Below, piece by piece: positions 23,523-36,300 of a stretch of 64,000 nt of DNA (the stretch's first letter is position 1; every line of letters begins with the position of its first letter). Where the stretch lies: contig CM119270.1 of NCBI GenBank assembly GCA_051294375.1, positions 9,929,086 to 9,993,085 of the forward strand, given 5' to 3'. Below the pieces are notes generated by a model. The model had not been told where the DNA came from and ran no database searches. It was given only the letters and a program-made list of their open reading frames with translations. This stretch comes from Paraspadella gotoi. Lineage: Eukaryota > Chaetognatha. A program made the translations under genes and the position numbers.

Positions 23523-26500
23523 ATTAACTCATCACGTCAATGAATGACTAGCATCGCATCAATGAATGACTATCATCGCATCATATGAATGACTATCATC
23601 GCATCAATGAATGATTATCATCCGATCAATGAAGGACTATCATCGCATCAATGAATGATTATCATCGCATCAATGAATGACTATCATCGCATCCATCATT
23701 TGGTTATCCATCGCATCAATCCTTCGGTTATCATCGCATCAATATTTGGTTATCATCGCATCAATATTTGGTTATCATCAAAAGTAGGCCTGCGATTCCT
23801 ATTGCTTTTAAGATTTTTTAGCCCGGATCGCTTTCGGTTTCGAGTGCACATCACTTCCTTCCTTTAGAAATTTTACATTTGTTATTATTTATAAAAATAT
23901 TCTCTTGAGACATGTAATTCATTCAACAATCTTTTTTGTTAACAAATAACAACTGAAATTTTTACTATGAAAACTTGTAAGATTTGTAAGATTGTAAGAA
24001 TCGTTTGAGTGGAAATTACTTTAAATGAAAAAACAAAAAACCTGTTTCCCTATTTGCTTTTTTCTTTTTTATTAAATGTAAATACAAGCTGCATTAATTA
24101 TTCAATTAATCAATTAATTAATCAAAAAATCAATTAACTAATCAACTAATCAATCAAAAAATTAATTAATCAATTAATTTATCAATCAACTAATTAATAA
24201 TTTTATTTATCAATAAATTATTAAAAAAACCAATTAATTAATTAATCAATCAATTGATCAATCAATTAAACAATGTCAGTATTATCATTGTCGTCATCTC
24301 CAACGTCATTTTTGCTTTTGTCCTTATCAGTGACCTGACAAAAAGACCTAAAAACTAACAGGCCTGATATGAATTTCATTTAATTGATCAATCAATAATT
24401 CAATTAATCACGATGGTGATATCCTCGTCGTCATCATCATCATCATGGTCGTCATTTCTTTTGTCATAATGAAAAGACGAAAAAACAAACAAGTTTGAGC
24501 TAACAATGCCAAAACTGATCAGTTAATTAATTATTCAATCAATTAATCAACAACAACTAGTATTTACATTGGCTGAGAAAAAGGTCAGCCATAACAAGGT
24601 CGGGTAAGAACAGGTCATTCTTATTGACCATTACTGTACTACGGGTCACAAAGTACAAAGACTTCATCGTCGTCTTTTTCATTGTATTCGTCGTCGTTGT
24701 CGTCTTTGTTAAAACCTAAATGTTCTATGTTAATCTTTTAATTAATCAATATGTCATTAATTAATTATTAATTACCGCTAATGATCGTGGGCAGATCCGG
24801 CATTGTTTGCTCAAACTTGTTTATTAATAATTTAGATTTATTTATTTTATATATATTTTTTTATTTGCTTTTTTGTTCAGTGCGAGAGGGGAAAAAAAAA
24901 GAAGAGAAAGAGAGAGGGAGAGAGTTTGTTAGAGATATAAGTATGTATAAGCACAATATTATGCAATATTGCCAATAAAGCAGATCAATCTTTTTGGTTC
25001 AAACTAGTTTGTAACATGAAAAACCTTATGGATTTAAAAAAAAGTAGACTTAAATTTAAAGAAAAACAACAAAAATATAATAAATAAAATTTTTAGTTTT
25101 ATTGAATTTAAAAAAGCTTAATTTATATTTTAATTTAACTTATAACTACAGTTTTTTCATATAAAAAAAATCTTTTGTTCAGCTCAGATTTTATTTCAAT
25201 ATATTAAAAAGAATAATTAAAAAATTAAATGTAATTTTTTTCATCGTGAATTTTTTTTTCATTTTGTTGTGTTTAAAATAACAAAAGTTTAAAATTGTTT
25301 TTAACAACGATTTACAATGTATTAAAAAATCGTTGTTGAAAGCAATTTCAAACTTCTTCTATTAGTAATTTTTTTCATTGATTCTCGACCAAAGAGAAAG
25401 AGAGAACAAAAAAAAACCAAAAAATAAAAGAAGAAAATAAGAAAAAGTGAATAAAAATATTAAGAGAAAACAATTTTAAATGTTGAAATCAAGAAAGAGC
25501 AGGGGGTTGCAAAGATTTTAATACATTAAATACCTTTCATTTCTAACCAATAAAAACAAATGACCAGGAAGCAAACACGCAGGGTTATTATAGGTTCCGG
25601 GTTCAATCCTTCATTCTCAATTTTTTTATCGCTCCTGGTTTCGGGTTCTTCAAAAATCGGCCGCTTCCACACTCCACAGTGTTCGCTTACGCTTTCCGGA
25701 TCGCGTCCACATCTCTGGTTTAAAACTTCAATACTGATGCTACTATTTTTTTTTAAAAATGAACAAAACATTTTTAGCCTTTTTTGGCCTCCCAGGGGTC
25801 CAACCCCAGGGCCATGTATCTCTGGTCAGGGGTTGAATATCAAAATTCGCCTCGATAGTTCCATTTATATTGTCATTAGCACTCTAAATGTAAAATTTCA
25901 TGAAATTCGATTGGGTAGTTTGGTGGGAACAGATTCTGGTAACAAAAAAGGGGTACTGTGGACGACACAAGTTTCAGAGTAAGAATGATTTATTCTTCAA
26001 CAAGGTTAAAAACGATATCAATAAAAGGCTCAGATGCTAAGTCAAAAACAATAGATATTTACAAGGTCAAAGTTTGACCATAAAGAGAAATGAGGGAAAA
26101 CGGTCGAGGGTAAGGTTGGCAAGTTCGGTTTTGACCAAGGTTGCGTGTTGTAGTTGTTCGTCCACAGTACCTCATTTTATAATATGCAGCCTTCTGTAAA
26201 TGTGTGAGAGAGAGAGAGAGAGAGAGACATTACTTGCGTTGCCCCCATGAGGATTTGCGCTAAAGCGGCGACGACAGCGACGTCTAACGCTGGAGAGACG
26301 CAACACGAACAGGAACGATCTCTCTCGTACTGAAAGGGAGAAAAAATAAATGATGCTTGATCTTTTAATTTTCATTTAAATTTACATATGTACGATACAT
26401 ATAAATTATTTTTCATTTATTTTAAATTTTGAAAATGGTATTACGTAAAAGACGATCAGGACGGGCGCGAGGAGCGAGGGTAAGCCCTAAATCGACTCAA

Positions 26501-27579
26501 CTGTTTACAAATCCTCAATTTCCCAATCCCACTGAGCGTTAATCGAAAACGGGGGATAATACAATTGAAGAGATTTGTCTCCAATCCCTTTTCGTCCTCA
26601 CATGAGAAGAATACACCATTAACACTCACACTTCACACCCACACTCACCTGCTTCGCCCTGTTTTTGGCGGCGACGACGACGAAAGCTCTTTTGATCACG
26701 TGATGACTCGCCAAGAAAATCAGTGTGAGGATCATGGACCACAAGACGTAAAACCCTTGCGCCGCCCACTAAGTAGATAATGTGTTAAAATATTTGTGAG
26801 AAAAATAAACTATTAATTAAATAACAAGAACGGTAATTCCAATGTGATGCGCCGCAGTGACTTTATTTTCACATGTATTTCCCTTTGATGACATATGACA
26901 TGACATGACTAAAAAACAGAAACAAAAAATCTTAAAGGAATAGTGATCTCACCAGACGAGAGGAGGAAATAAAGAAATAAAAAAAGAAAGACAAAAAATT
27001 GATGCGATGATAACCAATAATCAATAATTGATGCGATGATAACCAAATGATTGATGCGATGATAATCATTCATTGACGCGATGAATCATTCATCGTAAAT
27101 AAAACAATATGAGTGAGAGAGAGAGAGAGAAAGAGAGAGAGATATATAGAAGGAGAGAGAGAAAGAAAGAGAAAACAAGTTTGTGCAAACAATGTCGGAT
27201 CTGCCTACGATAATTAAGTGGTAATAAGCTAACGTGGTCAACTTGCATAATTTAATCAACTTGCATAATTTGGTCAACTGACATAATTTGGTTAACTGAC
27301 TAAATTTGGTCTACTGACATAATTTGGTCAACTGACATAATTTGGTCAACTGACATAATTTGATCAATTAAGATAATTTGGTCAACCGGCATAATTTGGT
27401 CAACTGGCATAATTTTATCAACTGGCCTAATTTGGTCAACTTGCATAATTTGGTCAACAGGCATAATTTGGTGAACTTGCAGAACTTGATCAACTTGCAG
27501 AATTTGGTCAACTGGCATAATTTGGTCAACTTTAAGAATTTGGTCAACTGGCATATTTTTGTCAATTGGCATAATTTGG

Positions 27580-27610
<31 letters not shown>

Positions 27611-30257
27611 GAGAGAGATAGAGAGAGAGAAACTTTAAAAAATACAAAAAAATGTGTCTTTTGGTTTTCTAATTTGAACTCTTTTCCACTCCTACGATTC
27701 CATCAAAAAATTTATATCCAGCTTTATCACATACTTTCCTACCCACACACAAAATTCAATTTCGATTTATCTATCCAATTTTTAATAAACATAATAATTA
27801 TGTGTAAATTTAAGTAAAAATACTTCAAGTAAATATGACTTTTGTTTTTTCCATTTTAACTCATTTCCACTCGCACGATTCCATCGAAACTTTAAATCCA
27901 GCTTAATCACACACTTTCCTACCATCATACAAAATTGCAAGTCAGTTGCCATATCCACTCATGAGCAATAGTGAAATATATTTTTTTGTTTTTTCCATTT
28001 AAACCAATTTCCACTCGCACGATTCCCTCGAAACTTCATATCCATCTCAATCACACAGTTTCCTACCCACACACAAAATTTCATACCAATCCATCCATCC
28101 AATCACGAGTAATTAGAGTTTTTTGCTAAGGTGGTATGGACGGACAGACAGACAGACAGACAGGCAGACAGACAGATGGACGGACATCATTTTTTTTGCA
28201 TAATTTATCATAATTAAATGTTCTGACATGATATAAGTGTGTGCCCGACAATATTGAGGGGGCGGACCGACGGACCGACAAAGTGAATTATAGAGTCGGG
28301 ATCTGCTGATAAGCAGATCCGACTAAAAAGAAGTCCAACTGTAAGAGATGATTTCAATGATTTTTCAATCTCATTTACATATTGCAGTATTAAATCTAAA
28401 TTAGACTATTTTCATTTTGAAATTTTCCGACTAAAAAGAAGTCCAACTGTAAGAGATGATTATTTAATATGATCTTAAATGAGATTTTTCAATCTCATTT
28501 ACATATTACAGTATTAAATCTAAATTAGACTATTTTCATTTTGAAATTTTTGGGAACAAACACGTTCCAGGCAAAGTGCAAGAATGATTGGAACACCGTA
28601 CCTTCATAAGCGACGGCACTTTTACTCGCAAGTGGCAACTCTCTTTCCTCTTCCTTTCTCATTTTCTCATTTCCTTGAATTTGGTAATACTTCTATTCTA
28701 GGGCCGAGAAATCTTCCTCACCCACTCCGCCCCCCCTCAGTGAATCAGGGAATCCTTGTCTTCCTAATGGGCGGAGCTCTTCTAAATTGTTTCATCACCG
28801 TCGGAGGCCGAAGTGAAAATCGGGGAAGAGAAAGACGTGAGATTCGCTAATCGGAGCAAAGAAAAAGAAAAAGTAGGAGGAAAGGGGAGAGGAATAAGAT
28901 TTAAGAAATAGGAGGAAATAGGAGTCATTAAAGTAATACTTATAAAAAATATATAAGTACTCTGTTATGTAGTTCTCTTTGTCAATATTTTGGCGACAAC
29001 AACAACGACAACAACAACGACAATAACAACGACAACAACAACAACGACTCTTTTTGCTATCGTCGTTTTTCTCTCTGAAAATGATTTTGATCATTACATG
29101 TTGTAAATATATTCGTGAAACATCTTATTTTTTCTTAAAATTCCTGCTAATTCATTTACCTAAGTGGTGAACCCTACCATCGAACACGCAACCTTCTCAG
29201 GATATGCTACGACAAACGCCTATGCCCCCACAACTCGCGCTCTCTCTCTCTCTCTCTCTCCCACTATGGTAACAGTCCTGTCAGACACCTCTCAGACTTG
29301 AGGAACCTGAGTGATGTCTTGGCCCGGGGATCCTGTGGTGGTATATTCACACCAACTAACGTCCACGATCGTTCAGCCAATACCATTGGCTCAGAGGGGG
29401 AACACACCATCTCAGGCGTTGTGTTTAATCCACACTCCACACAGTCCACAGTCCTAACGACTTTCCTCTGCGTTGGCAAATCGAGACCGTCCTAGGGTAA
29501 CCGCGCCAGTGACTGGATTCGTCATTGAAGGTCGGAAGCCCCCAAAGCCAACAGTGAGAAGCCCCATCCCAATGGGCATCACAGGCAACCCGGCTGTTGC
29601 CATAATATCGTCTTTTTGGTTGTCATTGCGTTCATTTTATTTTTGTTAGCACTTCCTTGTGATGTCTCAAGTTTAAGTGAAAGCTATACGAAGAAAACCC
29701 CCCCAAAAAAAAATATTGAAAAAGGAAGTGTAACGAATATTAAATAATTAAAAGAGTAAAATCTAAACATGTAAAAATCAACGGTTTTAAAGGAAAATAA
29801 AAACAAAAAGAAAAGAAAGAAATCAACTTCAAGATATTGAATGGAAGAAGATCGAGAGAAGAAATTCAGAGATGTAAATTCGGCAAAGAAGGAGATTGAA
29901 AGGGAAGAAAAGGAGAATATGGATTCAAAGAGGCGGAGTCAATTAGTGAAAAAAAAAACACCCTACTAAAAAAATAAAAAATTAAAATAAAATATAAGCT
30001 AAAAAAAGACTACATAAACTTAGGTAGTAGAAAATTCTTTCTTTGCCTCACGACATCATCATCCTCTCATGAGCGACTCTGTCCTCTTATCATAACTTTC
30101 ACTTTAGTTTAATAGGAAAAAGAGGCGCTTTTTCGATGATTAAAGAACCTTTTTAAATAATTTTTTTTTCGACTCGAAAGATGGCGAAGAGGATTTTTTA
30201 AAGCTGAAGTTTTCTTTTTTGGGTTTGCTCCATAACCGTGTTCAAGATTTATCACAG

Positions 30258-30336
<79 letters not shown>

Positions 30337-33300
30337 GAGAGAGAGAGACTTTTCCAATCACCTGCAAAAAATGAAAAGTTTTAAAGATGGCGGCGATGAC
30401 GACGCAGGACATCGTGACGAGAAAGTGGAAGGTTGTGACGGTCATCACAGTCGCCGGATGTTTGAGTCCGTGAAGCAAGGAAGTCTGAAAGAGGAGAACA
30501 ATTTTATGTTTTACAGTTGATTTTTTTTTGTTTAGTATACTAATCTAAAAAGTCAGGGGTGAAATAATCCTTAAGTTACGCTGACAAGTTTGAAAGAAGG
30601 AATACCTATTACTTTTACCATTCGTACTTCTCTTTCATTTCAAAACAGCAATTGATTATTAAATATTCGGGATCACACGCATTTTTTTCAATTTATAAAA
30701 AAATAGAAAATCGCGAACTGTGATTGGTCAATATTGGTCATCTGACCTTAAAATCTTTGTATTTTAAAGATTTTTTTTAGGATAAAAAGTTATTTGGAAT
30801 GAATATTTCGCACAAAACAATTGACAAAGATTTTGATAAATGTCTATGAATGAGTTGTATTCATTGTATTTCCAAGTGTTAACTGAAGTTTAGCCTAACA
30901 ATGGCCAGCGCCGCAACTTTCATAGTTTTAATTTTGCTTCCCGAATCAGATTCAGTCCCACATTTATTGATGTAGAAAAATAAAACTTAAAAAATCGACA
31001 AAACCAATCGCTATCCTTGGAAAGAAAAGACCTACCATTAAATTTGCCAAAAACGATGAATGAAAAAAAAATCTTGAAAAGATACAGGATCCTCGAACGA
31101 GACCTTACATGTCAAAGAAATTAATGAAAAGTAACTATAATCTAATTTGCATATTGCAGTAAATCATAATGATGTGAAAAATTCAAACAAAAAAATACTT
31201 GAATCGATATAAAAAAAAATAAATACACATTTCAGCTGCTCACATAATGGAACTTGATAACTAGAAACATTGTTTGATAGTTTAAAACCATAAACCGGCA
31301 AAAAAAAAGATAGAAATTTATTTTTTATTTTTGAGAGAAGATTATTAGAAGAGAAGTGGCGAGCGAGTTTCGCCTCGACTATGGTACGATGATAATTAAT
31401 ACATCTGAATGAGATGATAAGCATTCATTGACGTTATGATAATCATTCATTGATGTGATGATAACCATAGTGATTGATTGACTGATTGATATAATAGTAA
31501 TTGATGGATGTAATAGTAATTGATTGATTTTATGTAATTGTAATTGATTGATGTAATAGTAATTTATTTAATGCGGATGATAACCAATAATTGATGCGAT
31601 GATAACCAAAAATTGATGCAATCATTGACGCGACTGAGTCATTCATTCGTAAATAAAACAAACAAACCGTGTGTGAGTGAGAGAGAGAGAGAAAGAGAGA
31701 GAGAGAGTGTACGAACTTTGTTTCCAAACATAAAAACATATTCTGACTAATCTCAGAAGCCGTAAAATAAATCCACGAAAAACTCGGATTGTAAATTTGG
31801 GATTTTGTATTGAGAAAAAAGCGCGGAATAAATGGCCGATAATAAAAGTTTTTAGAAAGGAGAAAAATAATCAGAATTTTCGAAAAACGCACGATCACGC
31901 AAGAGTCGTACAAGAGAGAGAGACAGAGAGAGAGACCGAGAGAGAGACACACAGAGAGAGAGAGCAAAGAAGAGAGAGAGACACAGAGAGAGAGACACAG
32001 AGAGAGAGACACAGAGAGAGAGAAAGAGAAAGCTGGACAGCTGCTGGACAGCCGCTTCAGAACTGAACTCGTTTTTAGACGAATCTGAATAGGGTCGAAC
32101 TCCTTTCCTTTCTATAAATAAATATTAAAAAATAAATACTTGGGTATAGAGTCATATAAGAAATTTTTTGTACATTGAAAGTATAATTAAAAATGTATAA
32201 ATTTTCGTTTGAGCATGTTCCCAAACTAAATTTTTGACCCACCCCTTTGAGAGGGGCTTACCCTATTCGAAGAAAAAATAATCAGAGAGGAAGAGAGATA
32301 AAAGTGGAGAGAGAGAGAGAGAGATAGAGAGAAGCTGGACAGCTGCTGGACCGCCGCTGCAGAGCTGAACTCGTTTTCGAAGAATCTGAGTAGGGCCAAA
32401 CTCTTTTCCTTTCTATAAATAAATATTAAAAATAAATATTTGGTATAGAGCCATATAAGAAATTTTTTGTACATTGAAAGTATACTTAAAAATGCATAAA
32501 TTTCCGTTTGAGCATGTTCCCATACTAAATTTTTTATTCACCCATTGAGAGTAGCGGGAGCCGACCAAATTCAAATTTTAATGGGAACAGCATTAAACTA
32601 ATTCATTATTGGTATTAATTATTGTTAAAATATTTTTTTGCAAAAATGTTCCGAACCATGAGTAATTCGCTAATTAATATTATTATATGTCTATATAATG
32701 TTAAAATTTTTTGGATATTTTAAGTTTTTTTAATTGATTCTGATAGAGCTTAAAAAGTTAAGCAAAAAATATAATTACAACTTTTTAAAATTTTGATGTT
32801 TTATTACTAAAAATTAGTAAAAACTGCTAAAATCATCGGATGATGATGATGATGATGATTTTTTAAGGTTTTTCTCAATTTTAACCCACTTATCATCAAA
32901 ATATTGGAAAAAGAATTATACTTTGTGTAGATAACTTTTCATAAGCTATTTGAATCTGCTTTTAAAAATAAAAAATTCCAAAAAAAATTTTTGACATTTC
33001 CTATCTATAAATAAATATTAAAAAATTAATTACTAATGCTTCTTGCCATTTTAGAAAATTTTGCTCCATTGAAAGTTTTCTCAGAAATGTATGAAGTTTC
33101 ATTTGGAAGGTTCCCAAATCAAACTTCTGACCCACCCCATTGACGAAGTCTTCCTATTGAGAGGGCTTCCCCTATTCAGAAGAAAAAAAGAGAGAAAGAG
33201 AGAGCGACATATAATTAAAAGAGAGATAGAGAAAAGCCTGACAGCCGCTGGAAACAGAAGCAGCAGCGATGGAGAAAAAGAGAAGAGAGAGCGCGACATA

Positions 33301-36300
33301 TTATTAAGAGAGAGAAAAGCTCAACAGCCCTTTTACTCTTACCTAACAAGTAAATACCTATGGCGCCCGAGGGAGCGCAAACGCCTCCCCAATCTGAAGG
33401 ACTCGGGTTCGCGCCCTTGTGAAGCATACAAGAAAAGCGGAAAAAAAGAAAAAGAAAAAAGGGAGAATGGATGGTAAACTGCTGTGCGGCATCGTCCTTA
33501 ATATTGGTGAGCCCACAATATATATATATATATATATAAATATAATTTTTTTTGTTAAAAAGAGAGAGAAGAGAGAGAGAGAGAGAGAGATAGAAGGAAG
33601 CTGACGATGCTGCACGACGCTGCAGAGCCAGAACTCGTTTTTAGACAAATCAAGAAGAAAAAAGAGAGAAGAGAGAGAGAGCACATATAATTAAAAGAAA
33701 GAGAGAGCGGAAAGAGACATATAATTAAAAGGTTTTTGTTTTATAAATAAAAATAAACAAATAGGAATATTGATATGAAACATGGGAATATTAAAGATCC
33801 TGATGATTAGAAGCCATATATAAATTTCCTATGATATCACACTTTTAGAAGCCACGATTGCAAAAAAGCGTGACGCAGACGACGACGACGACGACTACGG
33901 CACAAAGAAGCAAAAGCGAATTATTATAGAGACACGACCGGCTTCGCCCGGTCTGTCTCGATAAAAATATCTTGTTTTGATTTTCATTTCATTCAACTGC
34001 AAATGAGAAACCAAAAATACCCGTGTTACATCTTTCTCTCTCTCTCTCTCACTCATGACATAGATCCACTAGGAGTCCAGTAAAATTGATTTTGTATCAG
34101 GCATATAAACTCTCTTTCTCTCTATATTTTAAAAACGTCTGGTGAATGATAGGACATATAAGGAATAATTTATAACAGGGTCTCACAAGTTAATTACAAT
34201 TAAAATAAAATGATACAGAGTTGACCGATATTGAACCTTATCACCCATTCATCGACTTGGGTTTTTAGTCGGATCTGCTTATCAGCAGATTCCGACCCTA
34301 TAAATCACTTTGTCGGTCCGTCGGTCCCACCCCAAAATATTGTCGGTAAATCATTATTATCATATCAGAACGTCGAATTATGATAAATTATGCAAAAAAA
34401 TTCCATCCGTCCGTCCGTCCAATTACTCGTGATTGGATGGATGGATTGGTATGAAATTTTGTGTGTGGGTAGGAAACTGTGTGATTGAGATGGATATGAA
34501 GTTTCGATGGAATCGTCCGAGTGGAAATTGGTTTAAATGGAAAAAACAAAAAAATCTATTTCACTATTTGAACGCCAATTGCTCATGAGTGGATAGGGCA
34601 AGTGACTTGATATTTGTATGATGGTAGGAAAGTGAGTAATTGAGCTGGATATAAAGTTTCGATGGAATCGTGCGAGTAGAAATGAGTTAAAATGGAAAAA
34701 AACAAAAATCATATTTACTTGAAACATTTTTACTTAAATTTACTCATAATTATTATGTTTATTAAAAATAGTGAAACAAGTAATTTGCAAATTTTCATAG
34801 ACAAATTGAAAATGAATTTTGTTTGTGGGTAGGAAAGTATGTGATAAAGCTGGATATAAATTTCTTGATGGAATCGTAGGAGTGGAAAAGAGGTCAAACC
34901 AAAAGACACATTTATTTGAATTTTTTAAAGTTTCTCTCTCTCTATCTCTCTCTGATTGATTGATTGATTGATTGACCAAATTATGCCAATTGAAAAAAAT
35001 ATGCCAGTTGATCAAATTCTGCAAGTTGACCAAATTATGCCAGTTGACCAAATTATGCCAGTTGACCAAATTCTGCAAGTTGACCAAATTATGCCAGTTG
35101 ACCAAATTATGCCAGTTGATAAAATTATGCCAGTTGATAAAATTATGCCAGTTGACCAAATTATGCCGGTTGACCAAATTATGTTAATTGACCAAATTAT
35201 GTCAGTTGACCAAATTATGCCAGTTGACCAAATTTTGTCAGTTGAACAAATTATGTCAGTTAACCAAATTATATCAGTTAACCAAATTATGTCAGTTGAC
35301 CAAATTATATCAGTTAACCAAATTATGTCAGTTGACCAAATTATGCAAGTTGATTAAATTATGCAATTTGACCAAGTTAATTATCATAATTATAATCATC
35401 ATTATTATAATCATCATTATTATCATAATTATTATCATCATCAATTATCATAATTATCATAGGCAGATCCGATATTGTTTGCTCAAACCTGTTTTTAATT
35501 AGAAGCATTATCTTGTCCCTTTCCAGACGATAGCGCAGCCGACAACAAAAGCTGAGCTGTTTTGGTATCAAAGAAGCCCAGGGCATTATTTTTTACTCTT
35601 TAAATCTTTCTCACTCTTTCACAATTTCCTATCTCTTTTTCATGTCTTTGTAAGTTCTTTTAATGCTTGCTTGTGAAGCAAGAAAAATACTTTACAATCT
35701 ATGAAATAATAATTAATTTTTTTATTTATTCAATTTAGAGACCTTTCATTAGGCAATTATAACATTTGGGATAGAGAGGAACATAAAGAGAGAAAGAAAA
35801 AAAAATTTGAATTAAATTATGTATCTTAATCTCATTTGCATATTATAATTTGCATATAGTAAAAAATGCCTAATGTGTGTAATAGTTATAAAAAGTTAGT
35901 TTCATTTTTTCATTCTAGTCTATGACTAGTAACGAAATAACCGAGAGGTAAACCTTAACTCCTTACTCGATCCGCCTTATTACAAATAAAGTACGATTTT
36001 TAATTCTTCAGCATTAATCATTCTTCTTGTCAGACTTTGAAGAATCTGACCGCGCTTCGTCCGAGTAAAAAAATATGAGGGCGAAGGAGGAAGGAATCTT
36101 GTGACTTGCGACGAGAACGTGAAAGGAAAGAAAGAAACTAATCTTTTTTGACCTCGAGTCTCGGGAGGAAAAAGAGGAAGAAAAAAATTAAATATAAAAA
36201 GAGTAAAAACTAAAGAGAAAAGAAATAAAATTTAAAAAAGAGGGAAAAATGAATTTAGCGAAAATTGGTCAGAAAATGACTAGGGCAGTGATTTCTATCG

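Noticed and set aside
25560-25982. 140-residue plus frame
   Set aside because: Extends through a dispersed repeat fragment into the solo LTR; no domain and no splice signals.
34975-35360. CRISPR-like look of regularly spaced short repeats
   Set aside because: Units are directly contiguous with no unique spacers, and the context is an animal genome.
34740-35502. Long frames repeating QLTKLC / VDQIMP / NWHNLVN (also at 16578-16882 and 27300-27638)
   Set aside because: They are translations of an 18-bp tandem array; a unit length divisible by three keeps several frames open on both strands at once.
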